From: Kitasatospora sp. GP82
Lineage (GTDB): Bacteria; Actinomycetota; Actinomycetes; Streptomycetales; Streptomycetaceae
NCBI RefSeq assembly: GCF_029892105.1
Contig: NZ_JARZAJ010000010.1
Location: 171,891-235,890 of the forward strand
Direction of reading: 5' to 3'
Length of the DNA: 64,000 nt
Shown here: piece by piece, positions 8,788-17,418 of the stretch
Numbering within the stretch: the stretch's first letter is position 1
How the letters are laid out: every line of letters begins with the position of its first letter
The notes under the pieces: model-generated
What the model was told of the DNA's origin: nothing
The model's database searches: none
What the model saw: the letters and a program-made list of their open reading frames with translations, nothing else
Translations under genes and position numbers: made by a program

Positions 8788-10395
8788 TCAGTCCAGGTCG
8801 CGCCGGCGCAGGGCAGCGAGACCGCTCACGGCCAGGGCGGCGGCGAGGGCCGTGAGCCAGAGCAGGGGTTGCAGGTCGAATGCGCCGCCGGGCAGGTGCG
8901 GCAGATGGGTGAAGGGCGAGAGGTCCAGGATGGGGCGGCCGAAGCGGAGGACGGGGCCGAGCCAGCCGATCACCAGGAACGCGGCCAGCACCCCCCAGCC
9001 CGCCGAGGTCCACCGGGGCCGCAGCCCGAGGAGCGCCAGTGTCACGCCGGCCGCCAGCCACACCGCAGGAAGCTGTACCAGCGCTCCACCAAGCAGGCTG
9101 CCGAGGTGGCCCGGCAGATTGCCCAGGGACGCGCCTGACGTCAGCCCGGCGGTCAGCCCTCCGATGGTGAGCAGCGCCGCCGAGCCGAGCAGCGGGAACA
9201 GCAGATGACCGCCCGCCCAGGCGGTCCGGGAGACCGCCGTCGCCAGGACGGGCTCCGCCCGACCGCCGAGCTCCTCGCCGCGCAGCCGCTGCACGGACTG
9301 GACGGCGTAGACTGCGGCGACCATTCCGAGCAGGCCGAGGATGGTCGCCAAGTAGGCGTCGGAGATGGCCTGTTGGCCACCGATCCGGCGCAGGATGTCG
9401 CTCACCTGCCGGTTGTCGCCGATCAGTGAGGCCACGCCGCCCGCCACTCCCCCGAAGACCGCGCCCGCCACCGCGAAGGCGGCGCACCAGCCGTACAGGG
9501 TGCCGCGCTGGAGCCGCCATGCGAGGGCCAGGTGGGTCCGGAGTGCGGGCGCCGCGTTCGCCGGACCCGGCCGTTGGGGCAGTAGCCCGGCGCCCAGGTC
9601 GCGGTGGCCGACCAGCACGTAGGCCGCTGCGGCCAGTAGGCAGGCCGTGAGGAGCCCGAGTGCGACGACCCACCACCGGTCGCTCGCGAACGGCCTCACC
9701 TGCTCGGCCCAGCCGATCGGCGAGAGCCAACTCAACCGTCCCGTTGTGGAGTTCGCCGAGTCTGCGGCGGAGTCACCGGCCGCGCGCAGGACGAAGGCGG
9801 CGCCGAGTACCGCACCGGCGGCACCGTTGGCGGCCCGCCCGGTCTCGGCCACCTGGGCGGTCACGGCGGCGACCCCGGCGAAGACGAGCCCGCAGGCCGC
9901 CAGCGCGGATCCGAACGCGGCTGCGCCACCGAGGGGTTGGCCGAGTACGGCGAGCCCCGCCGTGACCAGCACCGCGAGCAGCAGGTTCGCCGAGAGCGCG
10001 GCCAGCAGCGCGGCGGTGAGCGGGGCGCGTCGGCCGACCGCTCCGGCGCCGACCAGCTCCAGCCGTCCGTCCTCCTCCTCGGCCCGGGTGTGCCGGACGA
10101 CCAGCAGAATGCTCATCAGCCCGGCGAGCAGGGCCCCGAACGCGCCCATCCGCCAGGCCGTCAGCCCGCCGAGGCTCGCGTCGTACACCGGCCCGTAGAG
10201 GGCGCGCAGTGAACTGTTGGTGTTCATGCCCGCCGCGAACTGTTCACGGGCGGCGGCCGTCGCGTAGAGCCTTCCGAAGCTGTACGCGGTGGAGACCGCC
10301 GCAGCGGTGAGCACATAGACCCAGGCCGGCAGCATGATCCGGTCACGGCGCAGGGCCAGGCGGAGCAGAGTGCCCGTTCCCGCAAGGCTGTTCAT
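8788..10395 (-). CDS. ABC-2 type exporter permease (polyketide-antibiotic exporter class)
   Basis: This is a 535-residue integral membrane subunit of a two-gene ABC exporter. It has about 12 hydrophobic segments in two similar halves, each half with a large first loop, as in TnrB3/polyketide-antibiotic exporter permeases. The ATG at 10395 overlaps the TGA of the ATPase gene (ATGA, 10392-10395), so the two are translationally coupled. No substrate can be read from the sequence. The divergent GbsR/MarR-type gene at 11501 is the likely regulator, giving a drug-export or lipid-export module. Confidence 0.85.
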   Translation of the reverse strand: MNSLAGTGTLLRLALRRDRIMLPAWVYVLTAAAVSTAYSFGRLYATAAAREQFAAGMNTNSSLRALYGPVYDASLGGLTAWRMGAFGALLAGLMSILLVVRHTRAEEEDGRLELVGAGAVGRRAPLTAALLAALSANLLLAVLVTAGLAVLGQPLGGAAAFGSALAACGLVFAGVAAVTAQVAETGRAANGAAGAVLGAAFVLRAAGDSAADSANSTTGRLSWLSPIGWAEQVRPFASDRWWVVALGLLTACLLAAAAYVLVGHRDLGAGLLPQRPGPANAAPALRTHLALAWRLQRGTLYGWCAAFAVAGAVFGGVAGGVASLIGDNRQVSDILRRIGGQQAISDAYLATILGLLGMVAAVYAVQSVQRLRGEELGGRAEPVLATAVSRTAWAGGHLLFPLLGSAALLTIGGLTAGLTSGASLGNLPGHLGSLLGGALVQLPAVWLAAGVTLALLGLRPRWTSAGWGVLAAFLVIGWLGPVLRFGRPILDLSPFTHLPHLPGGAFDLQPLLWLTALAAALAVSGLAALRRRDLD

Positions 10396-11390
10396 GGCCG
10401 CACCCGTTCGCCCTCGTCGCGGCGGTCGCCGCCATCGCTGCCGCCGCTGCCGCCGCTGCCACCACCACTGCCAGCACCGCCACCGGATTCGCTGGCCCCG
10501 TCGGCCTGGTAGTGGCGCAGGAACAGCTCCTCCAGCGTCGGCGGCCTGCTGACCAGTGAGCGCACCCCTGCCGACGTCAGCTGTCGCAGCAGGGCGTCGA
10601 GTTGCCCGGTCTCCACCTGGCAGCGAAGCCGTCCGCCCCGGACCTCCGCGTCGTACACGCCGGGCAGGCCGGCCAAGCCGGTCGGCACACTTGCCAGTTC
10701 GGCCTCGATGGAGGTGCGGGTCAGGTGGCGCAGCTCGGCGAGGGTGCCGGTCTCGACGGTGCGTCCGGCGCGGATGATGCTCACCCGGTCACAGAGCGCC
10801 TCGACCTCGGAGAGGATGTGGCTGGAGAGCAGGACGGTGCGTCCGCGCTCGCGCTCCTCGGCGACGCAGGCGCGGAAGACCTCCTCCATCAGCGGGTCGA
10901 GGCCGGAGGTCGGCTCGTCCAGGACGAGCAGTTCGACGTCGGAGGAGAAGGCGGCGACCAGTGCGACCTTCTGCCGGTTGCCCTTGGAGTAGCTGCGGCC
11001 CTTCTTGGTGGGGTCGAGCTCGAAACGCTCCAGCAGCTCGGCACGGCGGTCCTGGTCGAGTCCGCCGCGCAGCCGTCCGAGCAGGTCGATGGTCTCGCCG
11101 CCGGTGAGGTTGCGCCAGAGCGTGACGTCCCCGGGGACGTAGGCGAGCCTGCGGTGCAGCTCGACCGCGTCCCGCCAGGGGTCGCCGCCGAGCAGCCGGG
11201 CGGTTCCGGAGTCGGCGCGCAGCAGGCCGAGCAGGACCCTGATGGTCGTGGACTTCCCGGCTCCGTTGGGCCCGAGGAAGCCGTGCACCTCGCCCTGGGC
11301 GACCGTGAGGTCGAGCCCGTCCAGGGCGCGTGTCCGGCCGTAGGTCTTGACCAGGCCGGACACCGTGATGGCGGTAGTCATGCCTGTCAC
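10392..11390 (-). CDS. ABC exporter ATP-binding protein
   Basis: This is a 332-residue ATPase that powers the coupled permease. Visible motifs are Walker [11 protein letters not shown], the signature [15 protein letters not shown], Walker [14 protein letters not shown] and the H-loop SSHILSE. The region after residue ~220 is the DrrA-type C-terminal extension. It ends in an unusual Gly/Ser tail ([19 protein letters not shown]), probably a flexible linker made by short repeats. Met1 or Met4 could be the start ([10 protein letters not shown]); they differ by three residues. It is divergent from the MarR-like gene across 110 bp that carry a short dyad. Confidence 0.9.
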   Translation of the reverse strand: MTGMTTAITVSGLVKTYGRTRALDGLDLTVAQGEVHGFLGPNGAGKSTTIRVLLGLLRADSGTARLLGGDPWRDAVELHRRLAYVPGDVTLWRNLTGGETIDLLGRLRGGLDQDRRAELLERFELDPTKKGRSYSKGNRQKVALVAAFSSDVELLVLDEPTSGLDPLMEEVFRACVAEERERGRTVLLSSHILSEVEALCDRVSIIRAGRTVETGTLAELRHLTRTSIEAELASVPTGLAGLPGVYDAEVRGGRLRCQVETGQLDALLRQLTSAGVRSLVSRPPTLEELFLRHYQADGASESGGGAGSGGGSGGSGGSDGGDRRDEGERVRP

Positions 11391-11401
11391 GGTACTCTTG
11401 T

Positions 11402-11417
11402 TTCACAGAATCGTGAA
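11402..11417. promoter_or_regulatory. Candidate operator between ABC exporter and its regulator
   Basis: The perfect inverted repeat TTCAC-N6-GTGAA lies in an AT-richer patch 12-27 bp from the ATPase start and ~85 bp from the regulator ATG. Its position suits a MarR/GbsR site controlling both genes. Confidence 0.45.
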
Positions 11418-11500
11418 TGTTCTGAACTCTGTGGACTTTCGCAGGATTCGCAGCGGTACGGGATGATGCGGCGGTGATCACGGAGGCGGCAGGAGGTGCC

Positions 11501-12073
11501 ATGCAGGCACGGAACGGGCACACGCAGGACGAGCAGACACCCGGAGAGCGGATGCCCCACGAACGCGGGATGCCCCACGAACGCGGGCGGGACGAGCGGG
11601 CCGTCAGCACCTTCGTCGAGCGGTTCGCCAACGTGCTCACCGACTCCGGGATTCCCCGGATGCCCGCACGGATCTTCGCCGCCCTGCTGGCCACCGACTC
11701 CGGCCGGCTGACGGCGGCCGGGCTGTCCGAGGCGCTCCAGGTCAGTCCGGCCGCGGTCTCCGGCGGCGTCCGCTACCTGGAGCAGGTCAACCTGGTCAGC
11801 CGCGAGCGCGACCCCGGCTCGCGCCGCGACCGGTTCCGGGTGCACGACGACGTCTGGTACGAGGCCAGCGTGCGCCGCGATCAGATGCTGGTGCGCTGGG
11901 AGAGCAGCCTGCAGGAGGGCATCGCGGCACTCGGGGCGGACAGTCCGGCCGGGGCGCGGATGGCGGAGTCACTGGCCTTCTTCGAGTTCCTCCGGGGCGA
12001 GCTGGCGGGCATCCAGACGCGCTGGCAGGCCCACCGTGCCGCGTTGCGCGCGGCTCGCGAGCAGGAGGGCTGA
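11501..12073 (+). CDS. GbsR/MarR-type transcriptional regulator
   Basis: This is a 190-residue winged-helix regulator. The core (RMPARIFAALLATDSGRLTA, LSEALQVSPAAVSGGVRYLE, then REPGSRRDRFRV-like wing RERDPGSRRDRFRV) matches the GbsR branch of the MarR superfamily. A helical C-terminal dimerisation region follows. The ATG at 11501 is chosen because AGGAGG ends four bases before it; an ATG/GTG at 11474 lacks a site. The N-terminus carries a direct repeat, MPHERG twice, from an 18-bp DNA duplication, and is likely disordered. It is divergent from the ABC exporter and probably represses it. Confidence 0.85.
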   Translation: MQARNGHTQDEQTPGERMPHERGMPHERGRDERAVSTFVERFANVLTDSGIPRMPARIFAALLATDSGRLTAAGLSEALQVSPAAVSGGVRYLEQVNLVSRERDPGSRRDRFRVHDDVWYEASVRRDQMLVRWESSLQEGIAALGADSPAGARMAESLAFFEFLRGELAGIQTRWQAHRAALRAAREQEG

Positions 12074-12318
12074 ACCCGAGCACGCCAGGGTCTTGTCAAC
12101 CCTGTGTAGTTTGGGTTATATGACCGATATATCCGGGCAACCGGACGGGAGCCCTCGGCCCGCGGCCGACGGCGACCGGTCCGGCTCCCGGAGGGCAGTC
12201 CGCCGGGCCCCTGGCCCGGCCCGGCCCGGCGGGCGAACTCCGATCGGCGACGGCGGACTACCCCCGCAGCGGAAAGACGGGTACCACGATGGCCCCCACA
12301 CAGCTGGGAGGACATGAG
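12074..12318. other. Intergenic region upstream of STAS gene
   Basis: No supported gene is seen in these 245 bp. An AT-richer patch around 12108-12135 (GGGTTATATGACC) looks like a promoter for the STAS gene. A short frame opening at the ATG in this patch has no ribosome site and is not called. Confidence 0.4.
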
Positions 12319-12783
12319 ATGTATCTGCAGCTGTCATCGCACCGGGAGGGCAGCTGGTCGGTCGTGCACGTGGCCGGCGAACTCGACATCGCCACGGCCG
12401 AGCAGCTGCGCCTGCAGGTCACCGGAGTCATCGCCCGGCGGGGACCGCGAGCGCGGGTGATCGCCGACCTCTCCGAGCTCACGTTCTGCGACGCCTGCGG
12501 GGCGAGCGCGCTCGTCGACGCGTACAACACCGCGCGGCGGCACGGCGGAGTGTTCTGCCTCGCCGTCCCCGAGGGCCGGGTGCGGCGTCTGCTCCGGCTA
12601 ACCGGACTCGACCTGCTGCTGCCGGTGTTCCCGACGGTCCGCGAGGCCGTCTTCCGCTCCACCGCCACCGCCCCCGTACCGCTTGCGACGCTTCTGCCCG
12701 TCCCCCTCCTTCCCGTCCCCGCGCCCGCACCGCCTGCAACGACTCCCCCGATTCCCCCGATGCCCACCGCCCAGCCCGCGTAG
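12319..12783 (+). CDS. STAS-domain anti-sigma-factor antagonist, Ser replaced by Cys
   Basis: This is a 154-residue protein of the SpoIIAA/RsbV family, which frees a sigma factor by binding its anti-sigma kinase. The STAS fold is visible as VVHVAGELDIATAEQL and then ADLSELTFCDACGASALVDA. In family members the phosphorylated Ser sits in a D-S-S-G or D-A-S-G motif; here the stretch reads D58-A59-C60-G61, so the acceptor position holds Cys (codon TGC at 12496-12498). After residue ~115 comes a Pro-rich tail (PVPAPAPPATTPPIPPMPT). The ATG at 12319 follows GGGAGGA; ATG 12289 is rejected. A small zinc-ribbon protein is next. Partners are not in the window. Confidence 0.85.
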   Translation: MYLQLSSHREGSWSVVHVAGELDIATAEQLRLQVTGVIARRGPRARVIADLSELTFCDACGASALVDAYNTARRHGGVFCLAVPEGRVRRLLRLTGLDLLLPVFPTVREAVFRSTATAPVPLATLLPVPLLPVPAPAPPATTPPIPPMPTAQPA

Positions 12784-12844
12784 CGGCCCCACCGGGCCCG
12801 AACCGAGCCGCCACCGCCGAACCACCTATGGAAAGGCAGGCGCC

Positions 12845-13240
12845 ATGATCACCGAACTGGCTGTGGAACGAGTCGAATTCACCTGCGGACACTGCTGGCA
12901 CAGCTGGAGTGCGGACTACGACGTGCAGCACTACCGCGACGAGGAAGGCAACGACTGGGAGTACTTCTCCCACGACGGCATCCCCGTCGCCTCCCCCTAC
13001 TCGCCCGACGGCGCACCGGCCTGCCCCGGGTGCCACCGACACTGGGTCGGCCACCTCACCGCCCGTCGGCTGGTCCCGCTTCCGGACGAGGAGCCGACCC
13101 GACCGCGCACCGGCGTGATCGGCGACCCGGCACAGCACCGGCCGGAACGCCACGCTGCGCCACAGCTCTCCGGCACCTCCCACCAGCAGCCGACCCGTCA
13201 GGACCCGACAGCGATCTGGCACGAGCCCGCCGGGCTCTGA
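12845..13240 (+). CDS. Putative zinc-ribbon protein, 131 aa
   Basis: This small cytoplasmic protein has two Cys pairs, CGHC near residue 14 and CPGC near residue 60. Between them lies an aromatic segment (HSWSADYDVQHYRDE). Such spacing would make one zinc ribbon. The C-terminal half is polar and low in structure. No function is assigned. The ATG at 12845 has GAAAGGCAGG upstream, 61 bp after the STAS gene, so the two may share a transcript. It resembles small conserved streptomycete proteins of unknown role; the pairing with the STAS gene does not by itself imply shared function. Confidence 0.65.
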   Translation: MITELAVERVEFTCGHCWHSWSADYDVQHYRDEEGNDWEYFSHDGIPVASPYSPDGAPACPGCHRHWVGHLTARRLVPLPDEEPTRPRTGVIGDPAQHRPERHAAPQLSGTSHQQPTRQDPTAIWHEPAGL

Positions 13241-13426
13241 GACCGACCGTCCAGCTCCGCGCCCCGGCCGCCGGACACCCGGGGCGCGGGCCCGTTCCGG
13301 GGGCTGCCGGCGGCGGGGGCGGGACCGCCGCACGACGGTCGGTCAGCCGCCGCGCGACGGTCGAATACCGGCCGAACACGACTGAACCCCGAGCCGGTCG
13401 GACAGCCGGGATCGGCAGATGCGACG

Positions 13427-14305
13427 ATGGTCGGCATCGTGACGACCTGGCAGCTCCGCACCATCCGCGCCGTGGTCTTCGCCACCCTGTGCGTGGCGAT
13501 GTCCGCCACCGCGCACCTCAGCATGTCCGAAACCGGGCTCTCCGGGTACGTACTGCTCGCCGCCTTCGCCGGAACGGCCGGGGTCACCTGGCTGCTGGCC
13601 GGGCAGCGACGAGGTCTTGCGGTGATCAGCCTGTGGATGACTGCCGCTCAGGCCGCCCTGCACCTGATGTTCGAGCGCAGCTCGCCGATGGCGATGGCCG
13701 GGGCGGCCGGGGCGGCCCCCGGGCAGGGACACGGCGCTCTCGACTGGGCTCGGCTGCTCCTCTGCGCCCCCGACGGACTCCCCAACGGGCTCCCCGGCGG
13801 TATGCAGCCGACGGATCTGGCGCGTACGGCGGGGCTCGACCCTGACGCCCTGTCGGCCGCCGGGCTGCCGCCCTACGGCCCGGAATCGGCGGGTCAGCTG
13901 TACGGCGGGGCAGCCGGTATGTCGGACGTGTCGATGATGTCGCACTCGATGTCACAGTCGATGTCGCAGTCCATGGCCGAACCGGTGTCGATGGCGCACG
14001 GGCTCTCGACCGGCATGTTCCTCGCCCACCTGCTCGCCGCTCTCGCCTGCGCGCTGCTGCTCTGGCGCGGCGAGGCGGCGGTGGTCGGTCTGTTCGAGCT
14101 GGTGCGGACGCTGGCGGCCGTCCTGGTACCGCTGTTCCTGCTGTTCGTACCGCGCAGCCCGGAGCCCTCCGTGCCGGGCCTTCCGACGCTCCGTCGGACG
14201 GGGCAGCCCAGATCGGCAGTGCTGACGCATGCCGTCGTACGGCGCGGACCACCGGCCGCCGCCGCTGTGCACAGTGCCCGCCCGGGCCGAGCCCTGTACA
14301 TCTGA
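13427..14305 (+). CDS. Membrane protein with Met/His/Ser-rich loop
   Basis: This is an integral membrane protein of 292 residues. Hydrophobic segments cover residues ~12-33, 39-57, 62-80, 200-218 and 222-245. Between the third and fourth lies a long external or internal loop with Met- and His-rich stretches, including SMMSHSMSQSMSQSMAE. Such stretches bind copper in some actinobacterial proteins, but here that is inference. The C-terminal ~45 residues are Arg/Pro rich. The start could be the ATG at 13427 or the GTG at 13439; neither has a strong ribosome site. No partner gene is adjacent: the STAS/zinc-ribbon genes lie upstream and a sigma-factor locus downstream. Confidence 0.6.
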   Translation: MVGIVTTWQLRTIRAVVFATLCVAMSATAHLSMSETGLSGYVLLAAFAGTAGVTWLLAGQRRGLAVISLWMTAAQAALHLMFERSSPMAMAGAAGAAPGQGHGALDWARLLLCAPDGLPNGLPGGMQPTDLARTAGLDPDALSAAGLPPYGPESAGQLYGGAAGMSDVSMMSHSMSQSMSQSMAEPVSMAHGLSTGMFLAHLLAALACALLLWRGEAAVVGLFELVRTLAAVLVPLFLLFVPRSPEPSVPGLPTLRRTGQPRSAVLTHAVVRRGPPAAAAVHSARPGRALYI

Positions 14306-14680
14306 CCCCGGAGTTCTCACGCGCCGCTCGGCGCCGTGGCCCGGGCCGGGTTCCGCTCGGCACCGGCGGGCAGGTCGCCCCTGGGTGCCCGCTCCCTTCG
14401 GGGAAGCAGGCACAGGGGCCGGCCCGCGCCACCGCGACGGACGACGCCCCCGGACCGACTCCTCCGGGTCTGCGGTCGCACCGCCGTTCGCCCCTGACGA
14501 CGGGCGGCGGCAGGTTCTCCGGACGGCGTGGTGACGGGCGCTCACCTGGCGGTACCGCTGGTCGCGGGGCCGCAGCCACTCCTGCCCTCAGGACACGTCA
14601 TGACCTCAGGACCTCTCATCGACGACGGCCGGACCGTCGTACCCATCCACGCGCCCGCCCGGGCAACGGGGCCGACCCGC
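14306..14680. other. Gap with no recognisable gene
   Basis: These 375 bp lie between the membrane-protein stop and the stop of the convergent anti-sigma gene. Several GC-rich inverted segments could terminate both, but none is a clean hairpin. Short frames here lack ribosome sites. Confidence 0.5.
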
Positions 14681-14938
14681 TCATCCCGCGCGGTCGCGGC
14701 CCGCCTCTTCGGAGCTCAGCAGCCGGGCCAGCAGGCCGTCGGCCCACTCCTCGGACGGTCCCTGCGCCGTGGCGGCCAGTGTCTGCAGACCGCGGGCCGC
14801 CGCCAGCCAGTCACGGCAGTCGGCGCACTGCTCTCCGTGCGCGGCCAGAGCCTCGGGGCCGCCGACCGCCGCTGCGGTGTCCGCGTTCTCACCGTCGAGG
14901 TGGGCGGACATCGCGGCTCGGTAGTCGGCACAGGTCAT
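14681..14938 (-). CDS. Soluble zinc anti-sigma factor (ZAS/zf-HC2)
   Basis: This is an 85-residue anti-sigma factor that should hold the divergently encoded ECF sigma factor inactive. The metal motif is C3-x30-H34-x3-C38-x2-C41 (H..GEQCADC), close to the RsrA pattern. No transmembrane segment follows, so it is cytoplasmic; redox control like that of RsrA is an inference from the motif and solubility. The ATG at 14938 is preferred because it places the first Cys at residue 3; an in-frame ATG six codons upstream (14956) is possible. Unusually, it is divergent from its sigma gene rather than downstream of it, separated by 115 bp. Confidence 0.75.
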   Translation of the reverse strand: MTCADYRAAMSAHLDGENADTAAAVGGPEALAAHGEQCADCRDWLAAARGLQTLAATAQGPSEEWADGLLARLLSSEEAGRDRAG

Positions 14939-15053
14939 GCCGCCATGGTCTCTCACTCAACCGTGTGTGCGGTAGCACCCACCAGCACCGCCCGTACCCT
15001 CCACGCGACACGCACCATCCACACCAGCCGCACGGGAAAGCAGGGAGCGCACC

Positions 15054-15734
15054 GTGGATGACGAGCAGCTGACGGCCGTGGCCCTGCGTGCCCGTAGCGG
15101 CCGGCCCGCCGACATCGAGGCGTTCGTCCGGGCCACCCAGCGCGATGTGTGGCGGTTCGTGGCACACCTCACCGACGTCCAGTCGGCCGACGACCTCGCA
15201 CAGGAGACCTTTCTGCGGGCGCTGCGCAGCCTGCCCGGGTTCGCCGGGCGCTCCTCGGCCCGCACCTGGCTGCTGTCGATCGCCCGGCGCGTGGTGGTGG
15301 ACCGCTACCGCAGCGCGGCGGCCCGACCGCAGTGCGCTCCGCTGCCGGACTGGCAGGCGGCGGCCGAACAGCAGCAACGGCCCGACGAGGTGCCGCGGTT
15401 CGAGAACGAGGTCGTGCTGAGCGACCTGCTGGAGCGCGTACCGGCACAGCGACGGGAGGCGTTCGTACTGACCCAGGTGGTCGGGCTCAGTTACGCCGAG
15501 GCGGCCGCGGTGACGGGGTGCCCGATCGGCACCGTACGGTCCCGGGTGGCGCGGGCGCGGGACGAACTGGTCATGCTGCTGCGCTCGGCCGAGGGCGACT
15601 CGACCAGCGGTGGCGCAGCCGCGGACACCTCCGCGGCGGGCGGGTCGGCGCAGCGCGGTGGCGCCGGGACGCGGCAGGGTTCCGGGCGGACGTTCTGGGC
15701 CGGGCGTGCCCGCTCGCCGGTTCTGACGGGCTGA
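15054..15734 (+). CDS. ECF-type RNA polymerase sigma factor
   Basis: This is a 226-residue extracytoplasmic-function sigma factor. Region 2 spans residues ~28-95 (VQSADDLAQETFLRALRSL, then ARTWLLSIARRVVVDRYR). Region 4 spans ~125-180 (LPAQRREAFVLTQVVGLSYAEAAAVTGCPIGTVRSRVARAR in outline). A low-complexity Gly/Ser/Ala tail of ~40 residues closes it. The start is a GTG at 15054 (VDDEQL) behind AGGGAG. It faces the ZAS gene, so one intergenic region can make both autoregulated. The next genes on the same strand are the isonitrile cluster, 184 bp after its stop, and it might influence them; no promoter match was proven. Confidence 0.9.
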   Translation: MDDEQLTAVALRARSGRPADIEAFVRATQRDVWRFVAHLTDVQSADDLAQETFLRALRSLPGFAGRSSARTWLLSIARRVVVDRYRSAAARPQCAPLPDWQAAAEQQQRPDEVPRFENEVVLSDLLERVPAQRREAFVLTQVVGLSYAEAAAVTGCPIGTVRSRVARARDELVMLLRSAEGDSTSGGAAADTSAAGGSAQRGGAGTRQGSGRTFWAGRARSPVLTG

Positions 15735-15768
15735 GGGCTGACGGGCTGACGGGCTGACGGGCTGACGG
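15723..15768 (+). repeat. Tandem repeat, 9-bp unit
   Basis: About five imperfect copies of GCTGACGGG run across the sigma-factor stop codon and beyond. Such units expand by slippage; no role is evident. Confidence 0.8.
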
Positions 15769-15918
15769 CGCCGAGTGGCGGACGGGCCCGCTCGCCGTGA
15801 TCGGCCGCCACTCCCGAGAATCAGCAATCTGTTCGGGAACTCCCGGGCGCCGCCGCCCGACTGCTGTGACGGATGCCGCCGCCCGGCGGCGTCCGTCACC
15901 ACGGAGGGAGAGGCGAGC

Positions 15919-17343
15919 ATGCCCCCACGAGAGCCGGTAACCCGGTCGGCCCCGGGCACCGATCGGTCCCCGGGCACCGCCGGGTCCGCAAGTCGTGGCG
16001 AAACGCCCGACCGGTGGAGTCTGGTGGTCGTCGCCGGTCTGCTCGCCTTTACGGCGATGCTCGACATGAACATCGTCAACATCGCCGTCTCCTCGCTCTC
16101 GCGCAGCTTCGGGGTCTCCGTCGAGACCGCCCAATGGGCGGTGCTGGGCTACCAGTTGCCGGTGGTGGCCCTGCTGCTGCCCGCCGGCCAGTGGCTGGAC
16201 CGGGTGGGGCTGCGGCCTGCGCTGCTGCTCGCCGTCTGCGGGTTCGCGCTGGCCAGTGCGGCCGCTGCGGCCGCGCCCTTTGCGGCCTGGCTGATCGCCG
16301 CCCGGCTGGTGCAGGGAGCCTTCGGCGCGGTGCTGTTCGTGCTGATGCCGGTGCTGGCGGCCCGCTCGGTCCGGCCCGAGCTGCGCGGCCGGGCGATGAG
16401 CGTGCCCGCCACGCTCGGGCCGCTCGGCGCGGTGACCGGTCCCGCGCTCGGCGGGCTGCTGCTGGACCACCTCGGCTGGCGGGCACTCTTCCTGGTCAAG
16501 CTTCCGGTCTGCCTGGCCGCCCTGCTGATCGCCCGTCGCAGCGCCCCGCCGGGCGGTGCGCTGCGCCTGCCCGACCGCCGTACCCTCGCCGACGCGGGCC
16601 TGGTCGGAGGCACCGTGGCCGCCGTCCTGCTGGCGCTCAGCCTCTCCCCCGGCTCGCCCGCCCGGCTGCTGCTCGCCGTACCCGCCGTGCCGCTCGCCGT
16701 CCGCTGGCTGCGCCGTCCGGGCGGGCAGCGGCTGGTCTCGGTGCTGCGGGAGGCCGGGACGTACGGGGTCCATGGCGCGGTGCTGGCGCTGGCGGCGGGC
16801 TTCGCCGCGATGCACTACCTGATCGCGCTCCACCTCCAGCGCGATGATGCGCTGAGCGCGACCACGACCGGTCTGACCGTGCTCTGCTTCCCGGCCGCCA
16901 TGGGCCTGGCCGGGCCGCTCGGCGGACGGCTCGCCGATCGCTTCGGCGCCCGCCCCCCGGCTGCCGCCGGAGCCACGCTCACCGCGCTCGGCCTGCTGCT
17001 GCTCGTACCGCTCGGGGCCGGTTGGACGCCCGTGGACATCGCGTGGCGGCTCGCGCTCGCCGGGTTCGGGACGGGGTTGTACGGCGGTCCCGTGCAGGCT
17101 CTGGTGATGAGTGCCGCGCCGCCCGAACGGATGGCCACGGCAGGATCGGCCGTCCAGCTCGCCCGTAGCCTCGGGTTCACCCTCGGCCCCGCGCTGGCCA
17201 CCGCCGCCTGGGGTCTGGGCGGCGCCGGCACCGGCGGTGTCCGGGCCGGCCTGGCGCTCGCCGCCGGTGCGGCCTGCGCGGCCGCCGTCCTGCTGATCCG
17301 CCCGGGCCGACGCCCGGCGGTGCTCGCCTCCCCGGCCGACTGA
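15919..17343 (+). CDS. MFS exporter of the isonitrile cluster (EmrB/QacA-like)
   Basis: This is a 474-residue major facilitator superfamily transporter with 12-14 hydrophobic segments. Motif A is GQWLDRVGLRPALLL and a motif-C-like GPLGAVTGPALGG follows at the end of segment 5. The N-terminal ~35 residues are polar. The start is the ATG at 15919 with GGAGGGAGAGG just upstream; a longer frame to 15775 has none. It opens the four-gene block MFS / amidotransferase / P450 / isonitrile synthase, all on one strand with gaps of 75-140 bp, so export and self-protection for the cluster product is the natural role. That role is inference from position. Confidence 0.85.
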   Translation: MPPREPVTRSAPGTDRSPGTAGSASRGETPDRWSLVVVAGLLAFTAMLDMNIVNIAVSSLSRSFGVSVETAQWAVLGYQLPVVALLLPAGQWLDRVGLRPALLLAVCGFALASAAAAAAPFAAWLIAARLVQGAFGAVLFVLMPVLAARSVRPELRGRAMSVPATLGPLGAVTGPALGGLLLDHLGWRALFLVKLPVCLAALLIARRSAPPGGALRLPDRRTLADAGLVGGTVAAVLLALSLSPGSPARLLLAVPAVPLAVRWLRRPGGQRLVSVLREAGTYGVHGAVLALAAGFAAMHYLIALHLQRDDALSATTTGLTVLCFPAAMGLAGPLGGRLADRFGARPPAAAGATLTALGLLLLVPLGAGWTPVDIAWRLALAGFGTGLYGGPVQALVMSAAPPERMATAGSAVQLARSLGFTLGPALATAAWGLGGAGTGGVRAGLALAAGAACAAAVLLIRPGRRPAVLASPAD

Positions 17344-17418
17344 CGGCCAGGCGCCACCCCGGTACCCGGCCCACCACTCACCCGAACCAGAACGCAGCTC
17401 GCACCAAGGAGTAGTCAT

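Noticed and set aside
12036..12317. Small protein starting near the ATG at 12120
   Set aside because: No ribosome site, low-complexity Arg/Pro/Gly composition and it overlaps the STAS leader.
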